This document shows positions 32,972-40,989 of a DNA stretch of 64,000 bases, piece by piece (positions within the stretch are counted from its first letter, which is position 1; the number at the start of each line of letters is the position of its first letter). Location of the stretch: the NCBI GenBank assembly GCA_052379645.1, contig JBQSYU010000009.1, one strand, 5' to 3'. The notes beneath the pieces were generated by a model. The model did not search any database. It was not told the origin of the DNA and worked only from the letters and a program-made list of their open reading frames with translations. Position numbers and translations under genes: made by a program. Source of the DNA: Arthrobacter_H sp030452125. Its GTDB lineage: Bacteria > Actinomycetota > Actinomycetes > Actinomycetales > Micrococcaceae.

Positions 32972-33721
32972 GTGTTCGACCCGCGACGTGAGACCGTCCG
33001 CCGGGTCTTATGCTTCGGCGCGCATCCGGATGACCTCGATTTCGGGGCGTCCGGATCCGTCGCGGCCTGGACCACCTCCGGCGTCGAGGTCCACTATTGC
33101 ATCATGACCGACGGCGACGCCGGAGGCTTCGATCCTGCCCACCGCGCGGAAATCGTCTCCATGCGCCATGCCGAGCAACGCGCAGCGGCGCGCAGCGTCG
33201 GCGTCTATGACGTGCACTTTCTGGGCGAATCCGATGGGTTCCTCGAACCCTCGTTCGCAGTACAGCGCAAGATCGTGGAGATCACGCGGAAGGTACGCCC
33301 CGATATCGTGCTGGCCCAACATCCCGAACGGGATTTCACGCGCCTGCAGCGTTCCCACCCCGACCACCTGGCCTGCGGGGAAGCGGTGACCCGTGCCGTG
33401 TACCCGGCGGTGGAGAACCCCTATGCCTTCCCGGAACTGCAGGACGCCGGGCTTCAGGCTTTCAAACTGCGATGGCTGTGGCTCTACGGGGGACCCGAAG
33501 CCCGGGAAAACCATGTAGTGGACATCACCGACACCTTCGAAACGAAGCTCCAGGCCTTGCGGGCCCATTTGAGCCAGCATCCCGACGTGTCGAAGATGGA
33601 GCGGTTCGTACGGGCCAACGGGGAGTCGTTGGCCGAACGCCACGGGCTCGAGCAAGGACGGATCGCCGAGGGGTTCCACGTCGTGGAGGTCAACGCGGCC
33701 GATACCATCGCCGGATTCTGA
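32972..33721 (+). CDS. PIG-L/LmbE family deacetylase
   Basis: A zinc-dependent N-deacetylase-like protein of 249 residues. The motif AHPDD (residues 16-20 of FGAHPDDLDFGASG) supplies two zinc ligands and the catalytic Asp, and HPDH in RSHPDHLACGEAV the third ligand; DGDAGG and RHAEQRAAA also fit the family. Relatives include MshB and Mca of mycothiol metabolism and natural-product deacetylases; the sequence alone does not decide. GTG at 32972 was chosen because AAGGA lies just upstream and the gap to etfA is seven bases. The association with etfBA has no evident functional explanation. Confidence 0.85.
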   Translation: MFDPRRETVRRVLCFGAHPDDLDFGASGSVAAWTTSGVEVHYCIMTDGDAGGFDPAHRAEIVSMRHAEQRAAARSVGVYDVHFLGESDGFLEPSFAVQRKIVEITRKVRPDIVLAQHPERDFTRLQRSHPDHLACGEAVTRAVYPAVENPYAFPELQDAGLQAFKLRWLWLYGGPEARENHVVDITDTFETKLQALRAHLSQHPDVSKMERFVRANGESLAERHGLEQGRIAEGFHVVEVNAADTIAGF

Positions 33722-33723
33722 GC

Positions 33724-33750
33724 CCCGCGGCCTCCTGAAGAGGCCGCGGG
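33724..33750. terminator. Bidirectional terminator
   Basis: A perfect 11-bp stem, CCCGCGGCCTC (33724-33734) with GAGGCCGCGGG (33740-33750), loop CTGAA, between the convergent PIG-L and anti-sigma-like genes. Confidence 0.8.
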
Positions 33751-33759
33751 CCCGCCGGA

Positions 33760-34311
33760 TCAGTGCGGCAGGTCGATCTCGAGGACCTTGGTATCGCTGG
33801 GCTCGTTGGAACCATCGACCGGTTCCGTGGTGACCAGGACGGATTCGATGTCATCGAGGGATTTGAAACCCACCGTGTCCTTGGTGTCCTTGGGGTCCAG
33901 GACCTCCACGGAACTGACCGTTCCGCCGCCGACGGACTCGACCCACACCTGGTAGGTCTGCTGGTCGGGGGCTCCGGGCAGGTCGCTCAGTTCCAACGAA
34001 CCGGCATCAAGGGACTCCGAAAGGCGCAGCACGGCCTGACCTCCACCGGTGACCCCGGCCGACGTCTCGGTGACATCCGGGGCATCGGCGACCTCGCCGG
34101 CGACGTTGCGTGGCATCAGGGCAAGCACCAGGGCGGTGATGCCGATGACGACCACCAGCGCGGCGCCGACCACGAGCATCCATTTCTTCACCGGGGCCGA
34201 CCGGCGTCGTACCGTTTCCTGCGAGGCATCGTCGACCAGGCCCAGACCCAGATCATCCGTGGCGTCTTCGGGCGTCCCGTAACGGAAATCCTCGGGCTCT
34301 TCGTGGTGCAT
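33760..34311 (-). CDS. Anti-sigma-K-like (RskA C-terminal domain) membrane protein
   Basis: A single-pass membrane protein of 183 residues. A short acidic cytoplasmic part (about 45 residues, without a zinc-binding anti-sigma motif) leads to a transmembrane helix (WMLVVGAALVVVIGITALVL, near residues 45-64) and an extracytoplasmic RskA-type domain (AVLRLSESLDAGSLELSDLP, QTYQVWVES). No sigma factor gene is adjacent, so an anti-sigma role is doubtful; it may be a free-standing sensor or adhesion domain. Two ATG codons (34320 and 34311) are possible; 34311 has a better placed AGGG. It lies downstream of trmL with a gap of 92 bases. Confidence 0.75.
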   Translation of the reverse strand: MHHEEPEDFRYGTPEDATDDLGLGLVDDASQETVRRRSAPVKKWMLVVGAALVVVIGITALVLALMPRNVAGEVADAPDVTETSAGVTGGGQAVLRLSESLDAGSLELSDLPGAPDQQTYQVWVESVGGGTVSSVEVLDPKDTKDTVGFKSLDDIESVLVTTEPVDGSNEPSDTKVLEIDLPH

Positions 34312-34403
34312 GATCCTCATCCCTGGATGGTCTGGCGTTTTCTCCCCTCCCAGCTTAGGGCAGGTGGGGTCGGGGACCGATAGGGCGAGGCCGGCAGGGC
34401 GCG

Positions 34404-34865
34404 TCAGGCCCCGGCGAAGCCTTGTTGGCGCCACGCCTCGTAGACGACGATCGATGCCGAGTTGGCCAGGTTCAGCGAACGCCTCGAAGCCAGCATGGGC
34501 AGGCGGACCCGGGCCTCGAGGCGGGGATCGGTCTTGATCTCCGGGGAGAGCCCCACCGATTCGCGGCCGAACATCAACACGTCGGAGGGCCGGTACCCGA
34601 TATCGGTGTACGTCGTTTCCCCTTCGGCCGTGAAGGCGAAGATCCGGCCGGGAGCCAACGCCTGCCAGGCGGAGTCGAGATCGGGGTGGATATGGACGTC
34701 GGCGAGATCGTGGTAGTCCAGGCCCGCCCGACGGAGCTTGGCATCGGAGAGATCGAAGCCCAAGGGCTCGACCAGATGCAGTTCGGCGCCGGTGACGGCG
34801 GCCAATCGGATGGCATTGCCGGTATTGCCGGGGATCTCGGGGGTCACGAAGAGTATGCGGAACAC
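34404..34865 (-). CDS. trmL: tRNA (cytidine(34)-2'-O)-methyltransferase TrmL
   Basis: A SPOUT-class (knotted) methyltransferase that 2'-O-methylates the wobble nucleotide C34/cmnm5U34 of tRNA-Leu. The 153-residue product has the length and motifs of the family: IPGNTGNAIRLAAVTGAELH (motif 1), LMFGRESVGLSPE (motif 2) and LPMLASRRSLNLANSASIVV (motif 3, forming the knot with S-adenosylmethionine). GTG start with AGGA seven bases upstream. It follows the J-domain gene after 40 bases. Confidence 0.92.
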   Translation of the reverse strand: MFRILFVTPEIPGNTGNAIRLAAVTGAELHLVEPLGFDLSDAKLRRAGLDYHDLADVHIHPDLDSAWQALAPGRIFAFTAEGETTYTDIGYRPSDVLMFGRESVGLSPEIKTDPRLEARVRLPMLASRRSLNLANSASIVVYEAWRQQGFAGA

Positions 34866-34905
34866 CGTTAGATCCTATGCCTGGTCGGGGGTCCCTGCGT
34901 GCAGG

Positions 34906-35829
34906 TCAGTACATTCCGCCGATCAACCGGGACAGGAGCGGGACATCGACGACATTCGGGCTGGGGCCGGTGCCCAGGAACATCTTCAATTCACGCACCA
35001 GGTTCGCGGCGTTGACCACATGGGTCAGCGAGGCGGAGGCCGGGTCGGCGCCGCGGGCATAGTCGATGACCGGTTCGTGGAGGTTGTCATCGGGGGAATG
35101 GACCACCGTCCAGCCGGTGACGTTCAACTCCGGGAAGGCCTCCTGCATCCCGCGGACCAGGGAGGCCATCCGCGGGGGATCGATGGCCTTGCCCCCCTGG
35201 TGCAACGTCGTTCCGTCCCAGCGGTAGACCCCGCGGGGCAACACCATGGAATTGACCAGCGCCAACCGGTATCCGCACAGCACGACATGGTCGATGAATC
35301 CACGGCCCGCCGGTGAATGCAGGCCGTTGACCAGCCGGGCCGCAGGAACGTGGGGCAGGATCCGGCCCGAGAGCAACCTGACGGTCCCGGCCTCGCGGGC
35401 CAACCGTGATTGCGGGGTGAACAGACCGCGCTTCCGGGGAGCCCCATGGATCTGCCGGGAGGCGACGGTCTCGGTGAGCACCGGGGTCGGGGTGCTGGAG
35501 AACGCCGGGACATAGCGCACGGAGTCGGTGGCGGTCGGTCGACGCCCACCGGCCGGCTCGGTCCTGGGGGTGCTCCGTGCGGCCGCCCGGGCGTCGGAGG
35601 CCGGGGCCTGGTAGGCGGAGGAGGTGCCGTAGCTGCGGTCATAGGCGGCCCGCGAGACCGGGTCCCGCAAGGTCTGGTAGGCCAGCGAGACGACCCGGAA
35701 CGCCGCCGCGTCTCCGCCCTGGTCGGGGTGGGTGGTGCGGGCCGCCCGACGGTAGGCGGTCTTCACTTCGGCCAATGAGGCATCACGGGTGATGCCCAGG
35801 ACCTCGTAATGGGTTCTTGCCGGGGACAC
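34906..35829 (-). CDS. J-domain protein with degenerate NERD-like C-terminus
   Basis: A DnaJ-domain protein of 307 residues. The N-terminal J-domain (residues 6-70: YEVLGITRDASLAEVKTAY, HPD in THPDQGG near residue 36, YDRSYG) should stimulate an Hsp70 ATPase. After a variable linker of about 65 residues the C-terminal part contains GFIDHVVLCGYRLALVNSMV, which looks like the core of NERD nuclease-related domains; the catalytic Asp and Lys of that family appear to be Asn and Met. There is no zinc finger or standard DnaJ C-domain, so it is a specialised co-chaperone. GTG start with AAAGG six bases upstream. The likeness to NERD is my inference from a pattern, not from an alignment. Confidence 0.75.
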   Translation of the reverse strand: MSPARTHYEVLGITRDASLAEVKTAYRRAARTTHPDQGGDAAAFRVVSLAYQTLRDPVSRAAYDRSYGTSSAYQAPASDARAAARSTPRTEPAGGRRPTATDSVRYVPAFSSTPTPVLTETVASRQIHGAPRKRGLFTPQSRLAREAGTVRLLSGRILPHVPAARLVNGLHSPAGRGFIDHVVLCGYRLALVNSMVLPRGVYRWDGTTLHQGGKAIDPPRMASLVRGMQEAFPELNVTGWTVVHSPDDNLHEPVIDYARGADPASASLTHVVNAANLVRELKMFLGTGPSPNVVDVPLLSRLIGGMY

Positions 35830-35926
35830 GCCTGACCTTTCCGTGGGCGCCGAAGGGCTGCCTGATGGGTGTATCTGTTGTGCCGAACGAACGGCACCGG
35901 GAGCTGGTTCCGGATGAACCAGCGTG

Positions 35927-36688
35927 TTACTCGGAGTCGTGGGCCGGGGCCCTGCGGTATTCGGTGAACAACGCGCCGGCTTCCTCGAGCAGCAGGGCCA
36001 GCCTGACCGGCTGGTTCCCGGAGGTGGGCCCGGTGGCGATGCGCTGGCCTTCCCCGCCGGCCAGCACCGGGGAGACGGTCAGGCAGAGGCTATCCACCGC
36101 GTCGGCCCGCTGGAACGAGGCGAACAGGGTCGGCCCGCCCTCGGCATGGACCATCCGGTGCCCGCGCCCGCCCAACCCGGCCAGGACCTGCCGCGGGTCG
36201 ACGTCGTCCGCTCCTGCGGTGATGACCTCCGCCACCCGGGAGATCGCCTCCCGGCGGGCCGGATCCGCGGGACCGGTCGTGAAGACGAGCACGGGGACCG
36301 GGGCGGAGGTGAAGAAATCGGATTCCGGATCCAGGGCCAGGGATCCGGAGACGACGGCGATGGCCGGATGGGAGGGCAGGCCGCGGTCGCGACGCCAGGC
36401 CTGGGCCTCGGCGTCGAGGAGCTTACCGGCGTAGCCCTCGGCACGAATCGTTCCGGCACCGACCAGGATCACGTCGGCATGGCGGCGCTGCAGGGCGAAG
36501 AGGCGCTGGTCGGCGTCGGTTCCCAGCCCGCCGGAGGTGCCGCCGGTGGTGGCCGCCCCGTCGGCGGAAGCCACGAAGTTGAAGCGCACCAGGGCGCGGT
36601 CCTGCGGAGCATAGAGCTCCAGGAGCTGCTCATCGGTCTGATCGGGGGAGCCGTCATCGCGGCGCGGTGGAATCAGTTGCTGGACCAT
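35927..36688 (-). CDS. RibD C-terminal/dihydrofolate reductase-like protein
   Basis: An NADPH-dependent reductase of the RibD-C superfamily, which shares the dihydrofolate reductase fold. The 253-residue product has VRFNFVASADGAATTGG, DVILVGAGTIRAEGY and MVHAEGGPTLFASF (the EGGP cofactor loop). Mycobacterial Rv2671 is a related protein which, when overexpressed, replaces dihydrofolate reductase, so a pterin or folate role is possible besides a riboflavin-type reduction. It starts nine bases after the FolP2-like gene, in the same direction; this coupling makes a pterin substrate more likely. The actual substrate is not determined. Confidence 0.8.
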   Translation of the reverse strand: MVQQLIPPRRDDGSPDQTDEQLLELYAPQDRALVRFNFVASADGAATTGGTSGGLGTDADQRLFALQRRHADVILVGAGTIRAEGYAGKLLDAEAQAWRRDRGLPSHPAIAVVSGSLALDPESDFFTSAPVPVLVFTTGPADPARREAISRVAEVITAGADDVDPRQVLAGLGGRGHRMVHAEGGPTLFASFQRADAVDSLCLTVSPVLAGGEGQRIATGPTSGNQPVRLALLLEEAGALFTEYRRAPAHDSE

Positions 36689-36697
36689 GGGACCAAT

Positions 36698-37621
36698 CTA
36701 TCGTCCCGGCAGCCGGGCCGGCTCGTTGACGTCGGACATGTTGTGCCGCAAATAGGCGGGTTCACGCCATCCGGCCGTGGACTCGAAGAGCCGTGCGGCC
36801 GAGACGGCTTCGGGGATGTTGTGCATGCGCAGGATCCGGGCCCCGTTCATCAGGCAGATCACCGCGGCGGACAACGACCCGCTGAGCCGTTCGGATTTGG
36901 GTTGGTCCAACGTCTCGCCGATGAAGTCCTTATTGGACACCGCGGCCAGCACCGGAAGACCCAGTGCGGCGATCTCATCCAGCCTCCGGGTCACCTCCAG
37001 GGTGTGCCGGGTGTTCTTATTCAGGTCGTGTCCGGGATCGATGATGAGCTTGCCCTCGTCGATCCCCAGGCTCCGGGCCAGTTCGACCTTGCGTTGCAGG
37101 AAGCCGGCGACGTCCTGGACCACATCCGCATAATCGGGGCGCGGGTAGACGGTGCGGGGTTTGGCCAGCGAATGCGTGATCACCAGATGCACCCCGGCAT
37201 CGGCCACCACCCGGGCCAGATCCGGGTTGGAGATCCCGGTGGTGTCGTTGATGACGTCGGCGCCGGCGGCAATGGCCGCCTCGGCGACCTGCGGCTGGAA
37301 GGTGTCGGCGGAGATGATGGCATCGGTCTGCTCGCGGATGGAGCGGATCACCGGGACCACCCGGTCGGCTTCCTCCTGCCACCGGAGTTCAGGACCCGGT
37401 GCGAACGGCACCCCGCCGATGTCCAGCCACGCGGCGCCGGCCTGGACGGCAGCCAGCGAGGCATCGAGCGCGGCGTCCAGGGCAAAGGTCGCCCCGCCGT
37501 CGTAGAAGCTGTCGGGGGTGCGGTTGATGATCGCCATCACCGCGACCTGCTGCGAAAAATCGATGCGGCGATGCGCGAAGTCGTGGATCGGATGAACGAG
37601 TGGGGGGAGATACATGCTCAC
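36698..37621 (-). CDS. FolP2-type dihydropteroate synthase homologue
   Basis: A TIM-barrel protein of the dihydropteroate synthase family (307 residues): IINRTPDSFYDGG, ADTFQP, NDTTGISNPDLA, IIDPGHDLNKNTRH, SNKDFIGETL and ILRMHNIPEA are all in place. But the sulfonamide-site loop, STRPG in FolP1, reads DIGGVPFAPGPELRW, the pattern of mycobacterial FolP2, which did not show dihydropteroate synthase activity in tests I recall. It may therefore act on another pterin or precursor. GTG at 37621 with GAGGAG 11 bases upstream was taken; an ATG two codons later is possible. It precedes the RibD-like gene and is divergent from a hypothetical gene. Confidence 0.8.
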   Translation of the reverse strand: MSMYLPPLVHPIHDFAHRRIDFSQQVAVMAIINRTPDSFYDGGATFALDAALDASLAAVQAGAAWLDIGGVPFAPGPELRWQEEADRVVPVIRSIREQTDAIISADTFQPQVAEAAIAAGADVINDTTGISNPDLARVVADAGVHLVITHSLAKPRTVYPRPDYADVVQDVAGFLQRKVELARSLGIDEGKLIIDPGHDLNKNTRHTLEVTRRLDEIAALGLPVLAAVSNKDFIGETLDQPKSERLSGSLSAAVICLMNGARILRMHNIPEAVSAARLFESTAGWREPAYLRHNMSDVNEPARLPGR

Positions 37622-37676
37622 GGGGGGTCTGGCTCCTCGGGACGGGTCCCTTCAGTTCTACCAGCCCGGCGGCTTG

Positions 37677-37682
37677 TAGGGT
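37677..37682 (+). promoter_or_regulatory. Candidate leaderless -10 for the 284-aa hypothetical gene
   Basis: TAGGGT is followed by exactly six bases (GGAGGC) and the ATG at 37689. The GGAGG in that gap would be too close to serve this ATG and is seven bases from the next ATG (37695), so initiation is ambiguous. Confidence 0.4.
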
Positions 37683-37688
37683 GGAGGC

Positions 37689-38543
37689 ATGGCCATGACG
37701 TTCGCCGGGGCAGGGCCCGGACAGTGGATCGCCCAAACACTCGAAAGGGTCCTGGCGACCCGACCGCCGGCCACCACGGCGGCCGCGCAGATCCCCGCGG
37801 GGTTCGACGCCTATGCCCGCATCTTCCATCCGGCCTCCGACGAGGACGGAAACCCCGTGCGCTGGGCGGATATCGCCCTCGAACGCGGGACCGTGCTGCA
37901 TGCCGGGGCCCAGTTCTCCGCCGTCTCGGGCATCGACGACACCGGGATGGCATGGACCGAGGACGCCTGGGATGGTGAAGCGCCCGCCGGTGACGGCCTG
38001 CCGGCCACCGATCTGGCCGCCGTGGCGGAGATCATCTCCCGGCATGCGGGGCCCGAGGTGTATCTGGGGTTGTGGGACGGGTATGCCTTCATCCGGGGAG
38101 GCGACGCCGTCGAGGTCCTGGCAGCCGACGAAGCAGCCGCCGACCCCGCCACGGCCCAACGCGAGGCCCTGCTGCGGGAAGAACTCAAACGACCCGCCTT
38201 CTCCGCCCGGGTACTCGAGGGCCCGAAGCTCGAGATCGGCCCCGAAGGCTACCGTTCCTACTACCTCTTCTCCGGCAGCCTGGAGGATCTGGCCTCGCCG
38301 CTCTGGAAGGCGGGGACCGGTTTTTCCGAACGCCAAGCACCGGACCTGGCCTGGGGCGCCGACCGTTCCTGGATGTTCTCCACCGAACTGTTCGAGGACT
38401 CGACCATCATCGGGGGAGGGGCCGAGCTGATCGATGAGCTCTGCCGGGACCGGCGTCTCGAAGCCCGCGCCATCACCCTGGACACCGATCTGGGGGCCGA
38501 TGGTGACCGGATCAACCCCGTTCCGGAGCTCGACGGGTACTGA
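37689..38543 (+). CDS. Conserved hypothetical protein, acidic, Trp-rich
   Basis: I do not recognise this family. The 284-residue product is soluble, acidic and has several conserved-looking aromatic stretches: FDAYARIFHPASDEDGNPVRW, VYLGLWDGYAFI, YRSYYLFSGSLEDL and LAWGADRSWMFSTELFEDS. There is no signal peptide, membrane helix or known catalytic motif. Similar proteins are common in actinobacteria as far as I remember, but uncharacterised. It is divergent from the FolP2-like gene; the start at 37689 is leaderless-like, and 37695 is an alternative with a Shine-Dalgarno. Confidence 0.7.
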   Translation: MAMTFAGAGPGQWIAQTLERVLATRPPATTAAAQIPAGFDAYARIFHPASDEDGNPVRWADIALERGTVLHAGAQFSAVSGIDDTGMAWTEDAWDGEAPAGDGLPATDLAAVAEIISRHAGPEVYLGLWDGYAFIRGGDAVEVLAADEAAADPATAQREALLREELKRPAFSARVLEGPKLEIGPEGYRSYYLFSGSLEDLASPLWKAGTGFSERQAPDLAWGADRSWMFSTELFEDSTIIGGGAELIDELCRDRRLEARAITLDTDLGADGDRINPVPELDGY

Positions 38544-38567
38544 CATCGGCGGCTCCGGCGGTAGAAT
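38540..38567 (+). promoter_or_regulatory. Leaderless promoter of the cysteine desulfurase gene
   Basis: CTGACA (38540-38545), a 16-base spacer and TAGAAT (38562-38567) are close to the sigma-70 consensus. Exactly six bases separate the -10 from the GTG at 38574, so the first base of the start codon is the predicted +1. The -35 overlaps the stop codon of the preceding gene. This is the clearest leaderless promoter of the window. Confidence 0.7.
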
Positions 38568-38573
38568 CGTGAC

Positions 38574-39812
38574 GTGTCCGCCACCCAGCCCGTGTATTTC
38601 GATCACGCGGCGACCACGCCCATGTCGGCGTCCGCGCTCGCCGTGCTGACCCAGGAATTGAGCCGTACAGGGAACCCGTCGTCCCTGCACGGTGCAGGTC
38701 GTCGTGCCCATACCGTCGTGGAGGAAGCCCGCGAGAAGTTGGCCGCGGCCGCCGGGGCGCACTCCTCCGAGGTCATCTTCACCTCCGGCGGGACCGAATC
38801 GGACAACCTGGCGATCAAGGGCCTCTACTGGGCGCGCAATGGCGCCGACCCGGCCCGCCGCCGGATCCTGTGCAGCACCGTGGAACACCATGCCGTGCTG
38901 GATGCCGTCGAATGGCTGGCCGCCCATGAAGGGGCCGAAATCAGCTGGATCGACGTGGACTCCACCGGACGCATCCTCCTGGACCAGCTCGCCGCCGAAA
39001 TCGCCAGGGATCCCGTATCGATCGCGTTGGTGACCCTGATGTGGGCCAATAACGAGGTCGGTACCGTCCAACCGGTCGCCGAGGCGGCCACGCTGGCGGC
39101 GGCCCACTCCATCCCCCTGCATTCCGACGCGGTCCAGGCGTTCACCGCCCTCGAGGTCGACTTCCGTGCGTCGGGCCTGGCCACGATGGCCATCAGCGCC
39201 CATAAGATCGGCGGGCCCGTCGGCATCGGGGCCCTGCTGGTGCGCCGGGACATCGTCCTGACCGCCGTCCAGCACGGTGGTGGCCACGAACGGGCCCTCC
39301 GCTCGGGAACCCTGAACACCGCAGCCGCTGCCTCCTTCGCCGCGGCCGCCGGTGAGGCAGTGGCCGGCCTGGCCGCCGAATCCGAGCGTCTGGCCGGGCT
39401 GCGCGATCGGCTGATCGCCGGCGTCCGCCATGCGGTTCCCGATGCCGAACTCTGCGGGCCGGCCGCCGATGGAGCCTCGGGGGAACGGCTGCCGGGCAAC
39501 GCCCACTTCACCTTTCCAGGCTGCGAGGGGGACTCCTTGCTCTTCGTGCTGGACATGCTCGGGGTGCAATCCTCCACCGGGTCCGCCTGCACGGCAGGGG
39601 TGCCACGACCCAGCCACGTGTTGTTGGCCATGGGACGCACCGAGGAGGCGGCCCGCGGGGCCCAGCGGTTCACGATCGGGCACACCACCACCGAAGCCGA
39701 CGTCCAGGCCCTGGTGGAGGCCTTGCCCGAAGCCCACCAACGGGCGAAACAGGCAGGTATGGCCGCCAGGAAAAGCAGCATCCAAACAGCAGGAACAGGA
39801 TTAAGAGTATGA
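38574..39812 (+). CDS. Cysteine desulfurase (IscS/NifS family)
   Basis: A PLP-dependent enzyme that releases sulfur from cysteine as an enzyme persulfide, here probably for tRNA thiolation by MnmA. The 412-residue product starts with YFDHAATTPM, has the PLP lysine Lys211 in AISAHKIGGPVGIGALLVR, HGGGHERALRSGT, and catalytic Cys339 in SSTGSACTAG. Its stop overlaps the mnmA start by four bases (ATGA), the same pairing as in many bacteria. GTG start at 38574 without Shine-Dalgarno but with an excellent promoter placed for a leaderless transcript. Confidence 0.93.
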   Translation: MSATQPVYFDHAATTPMSASALAVLTQELSRTGNPSSLHGAGRRAHTVVEEAREKLAAAAGAHSSEVIFTSGGTESDNLAIKGLYWARNGADPARRRILCSTVEHHAVLDAVEWLAAHEGAEISWIDVDSTGRILLDQLAAEIARDPVSIALVTLMWANNEVGTVQPVAEAATLAAAHSIPLHSDAVQAFTALEVDFRASGLATMAISAHKIGGPVGIGALLVRRDIVLTAVQHGGGHERALRSGTLNTAAAASFAAAAGEAVAGLAAESERLAGLRDRLIAGVRHAVPDAELCGPAADGASGERLPGNAHFTFPGCEGDSLLFVLDMLGVQSSTGSACTAGVPRPSHVLLAMGRTEEAARGAQRFTIGHTTTEADVQALVEALPEAHQRAKQAGMAARKSSIQTAGTGLRV

Positions 39813-40960
39813 AGGTATTGGCAGCAATGAGCGGCGGGGTCGACTCCGCGGTGGCGGCAGCGCGCGCCGTGGATGCCGGGCACGACGTCGTCGGGGTGCA
39901 TTTGGCGCTTTCGCGGATGCCGGGGACCCTGCGCACCGGGAGCCGGGGCTGCTGCACGGTGGAGGATTCCAACGACGCCTGGCGGGCCTGCGACAAACTG
40001 GGCATCCCGTACTACGTCTGGGACTTTTCCGAGCGTTTCAAGGAAGACGTCGTCGATGACTTCATCGCCGAATACGCCGCAGGACGCACCCCGAACCCCT
40101 GCATGCGCTGCAATGAGCGCATCAAGTTCGCGGCCCTGCTTGAAAAGGCGCTCGCCCTCGGCTTCGACGCCGTATGCACCGGCCACTACGCCAAGGTCAT
40201 CACCGATGCCGAGGGGAACCCGGAACTGCACCGTGCCGCCGATTGGGCGAAGGACCAGTCCTATGTGCTCGGGGTGCTGACCCACGAGCAGCTGGGCCAT
40301 TCGCTGTTCCCCTTGGCCGAAACCCCGTCCAAGGCCGAGGTGCGGGCCGAAGCCGAAAGCCGTGGTTTGTCGGTCGCGAAGAAGCCGGACAGCCACGACA
40401 TCTGCTTCATTCCCGATGGGGACACCCGAGGCTGGCTCGAGGAGCGCATCGAACTGAGCGAAGGGGAGATCCTGGACCACGAAGGCAACTCCGTGGGTAG
40501 CCACCCCGGCGCCAACGCCTTCACCGTCGGGCAGCGCAAGGGGCTGAAGATCGGCCGTCCCGCCTCCGACGGCAAACCACGCTTCGTGTTGGAGATCCGG
40601 CCCAAGGACAACCAGGTCGTGGTCGGACCCAAGGAACTGCTCTCGGTCGATCGGTTGCGGGGCATCAAGGTCAGCTGGGCCGGCTTGCCGCTGAAGGAAG
40701 CGATGGCCGGCGAACGGTTCGACTGCATGGTCCAGGTCCGCGCCCACGCCGATCCGGTGGAGGCGGTGGGCTGGCTGGAAGAGGTCGCCGCGGAAGACGG
40801 TGGGACCAACCGCGAACTCGTGGTCGACGTCGACGATCCGCTCCAGGGGGTCTCCCCGGGACAGACGATGGTGATCTACCAGGGCACCCGGGTGCTGGGG
40901 CAGGCCACCATCGACACCGCCCGGAGCCTGTCCTGGGATCCGGCCAGCGTTTCCTCCTAG
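39809..40960 (+). CDS. mnmA: tRNA-specific 2-thiouridylase MnmA
   Basis: Adenylates U34 of tRNA-Lys, -Glu and -Gln and inserts sulfur from a desulfurase relay to give 2-thiouridine. The 383-residue product has the PP-loop SGGVDSAVAA at the N-terminus (near residues 6-15), and the catalytic cysteines Cys98 (NPCMRCN) and Cys199 (HDICFIP), both at positions fitting E. coli MnmA. AANAFTVGQRKGL and NQVVVGPKELL mark the C-terminal domains. The ATG overlaps the desulfurase stop; a strong hairpin ends the unit. Confidence 0.95.
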   Translation: MKVLAAMSGGVDSAVAAARAVDAGHDVVGVHLALSRMPGTLRTGSRGCCTVEDSNDAWRACDKLGIPYYVWDFSERFKEDVVDDFIAEYAAGRTPNPCMRCNERIKFAALLEKALALGFDAVCTGHYAKVITDAEGNPELHRAADWAKDQSYVLGVLTHEQLGHSLFPLAETPSKAEVRAEAESRGLSVAKKPDSHDICFIPDGDTRGWLEERIELSEGEILDHEGNSVGSHPGANAFTVGQRKGLKIGRPASDGKPRFVLEIRPKDNQVVVGPKELLSVDRLRGIKVSWAGLPLKEAMAGERFDCMVQVRAHADPVEAVGWLEEVAAEDGGTNRELVVDVDDPLQGVSPGQTMVIYQGTRVLGQATIDTARSLSWDPASVSS

Positions 40961-40989
40961 GAGACCGGCAGGTGGAGGCCGGATCCTAG
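40957..40989. terminator. Bidirectional terminator containing both stop codons
   Basis: CTAGGA (40957-40962) pairs with TCCTAG (40984-40989) and inside it CCGG with CCGG. The TAG of mnmA lies in the left arm and the TAG of the convergent minus-strand gene in the right arm. Confidence 0.6.

Noticed and set aside
36698..37621. Canonical dihydropteroate synthase FolP1
   Set aside because: The STRPG sulfonamide-site loop is replaced by VPFAPG, as in FolP2.
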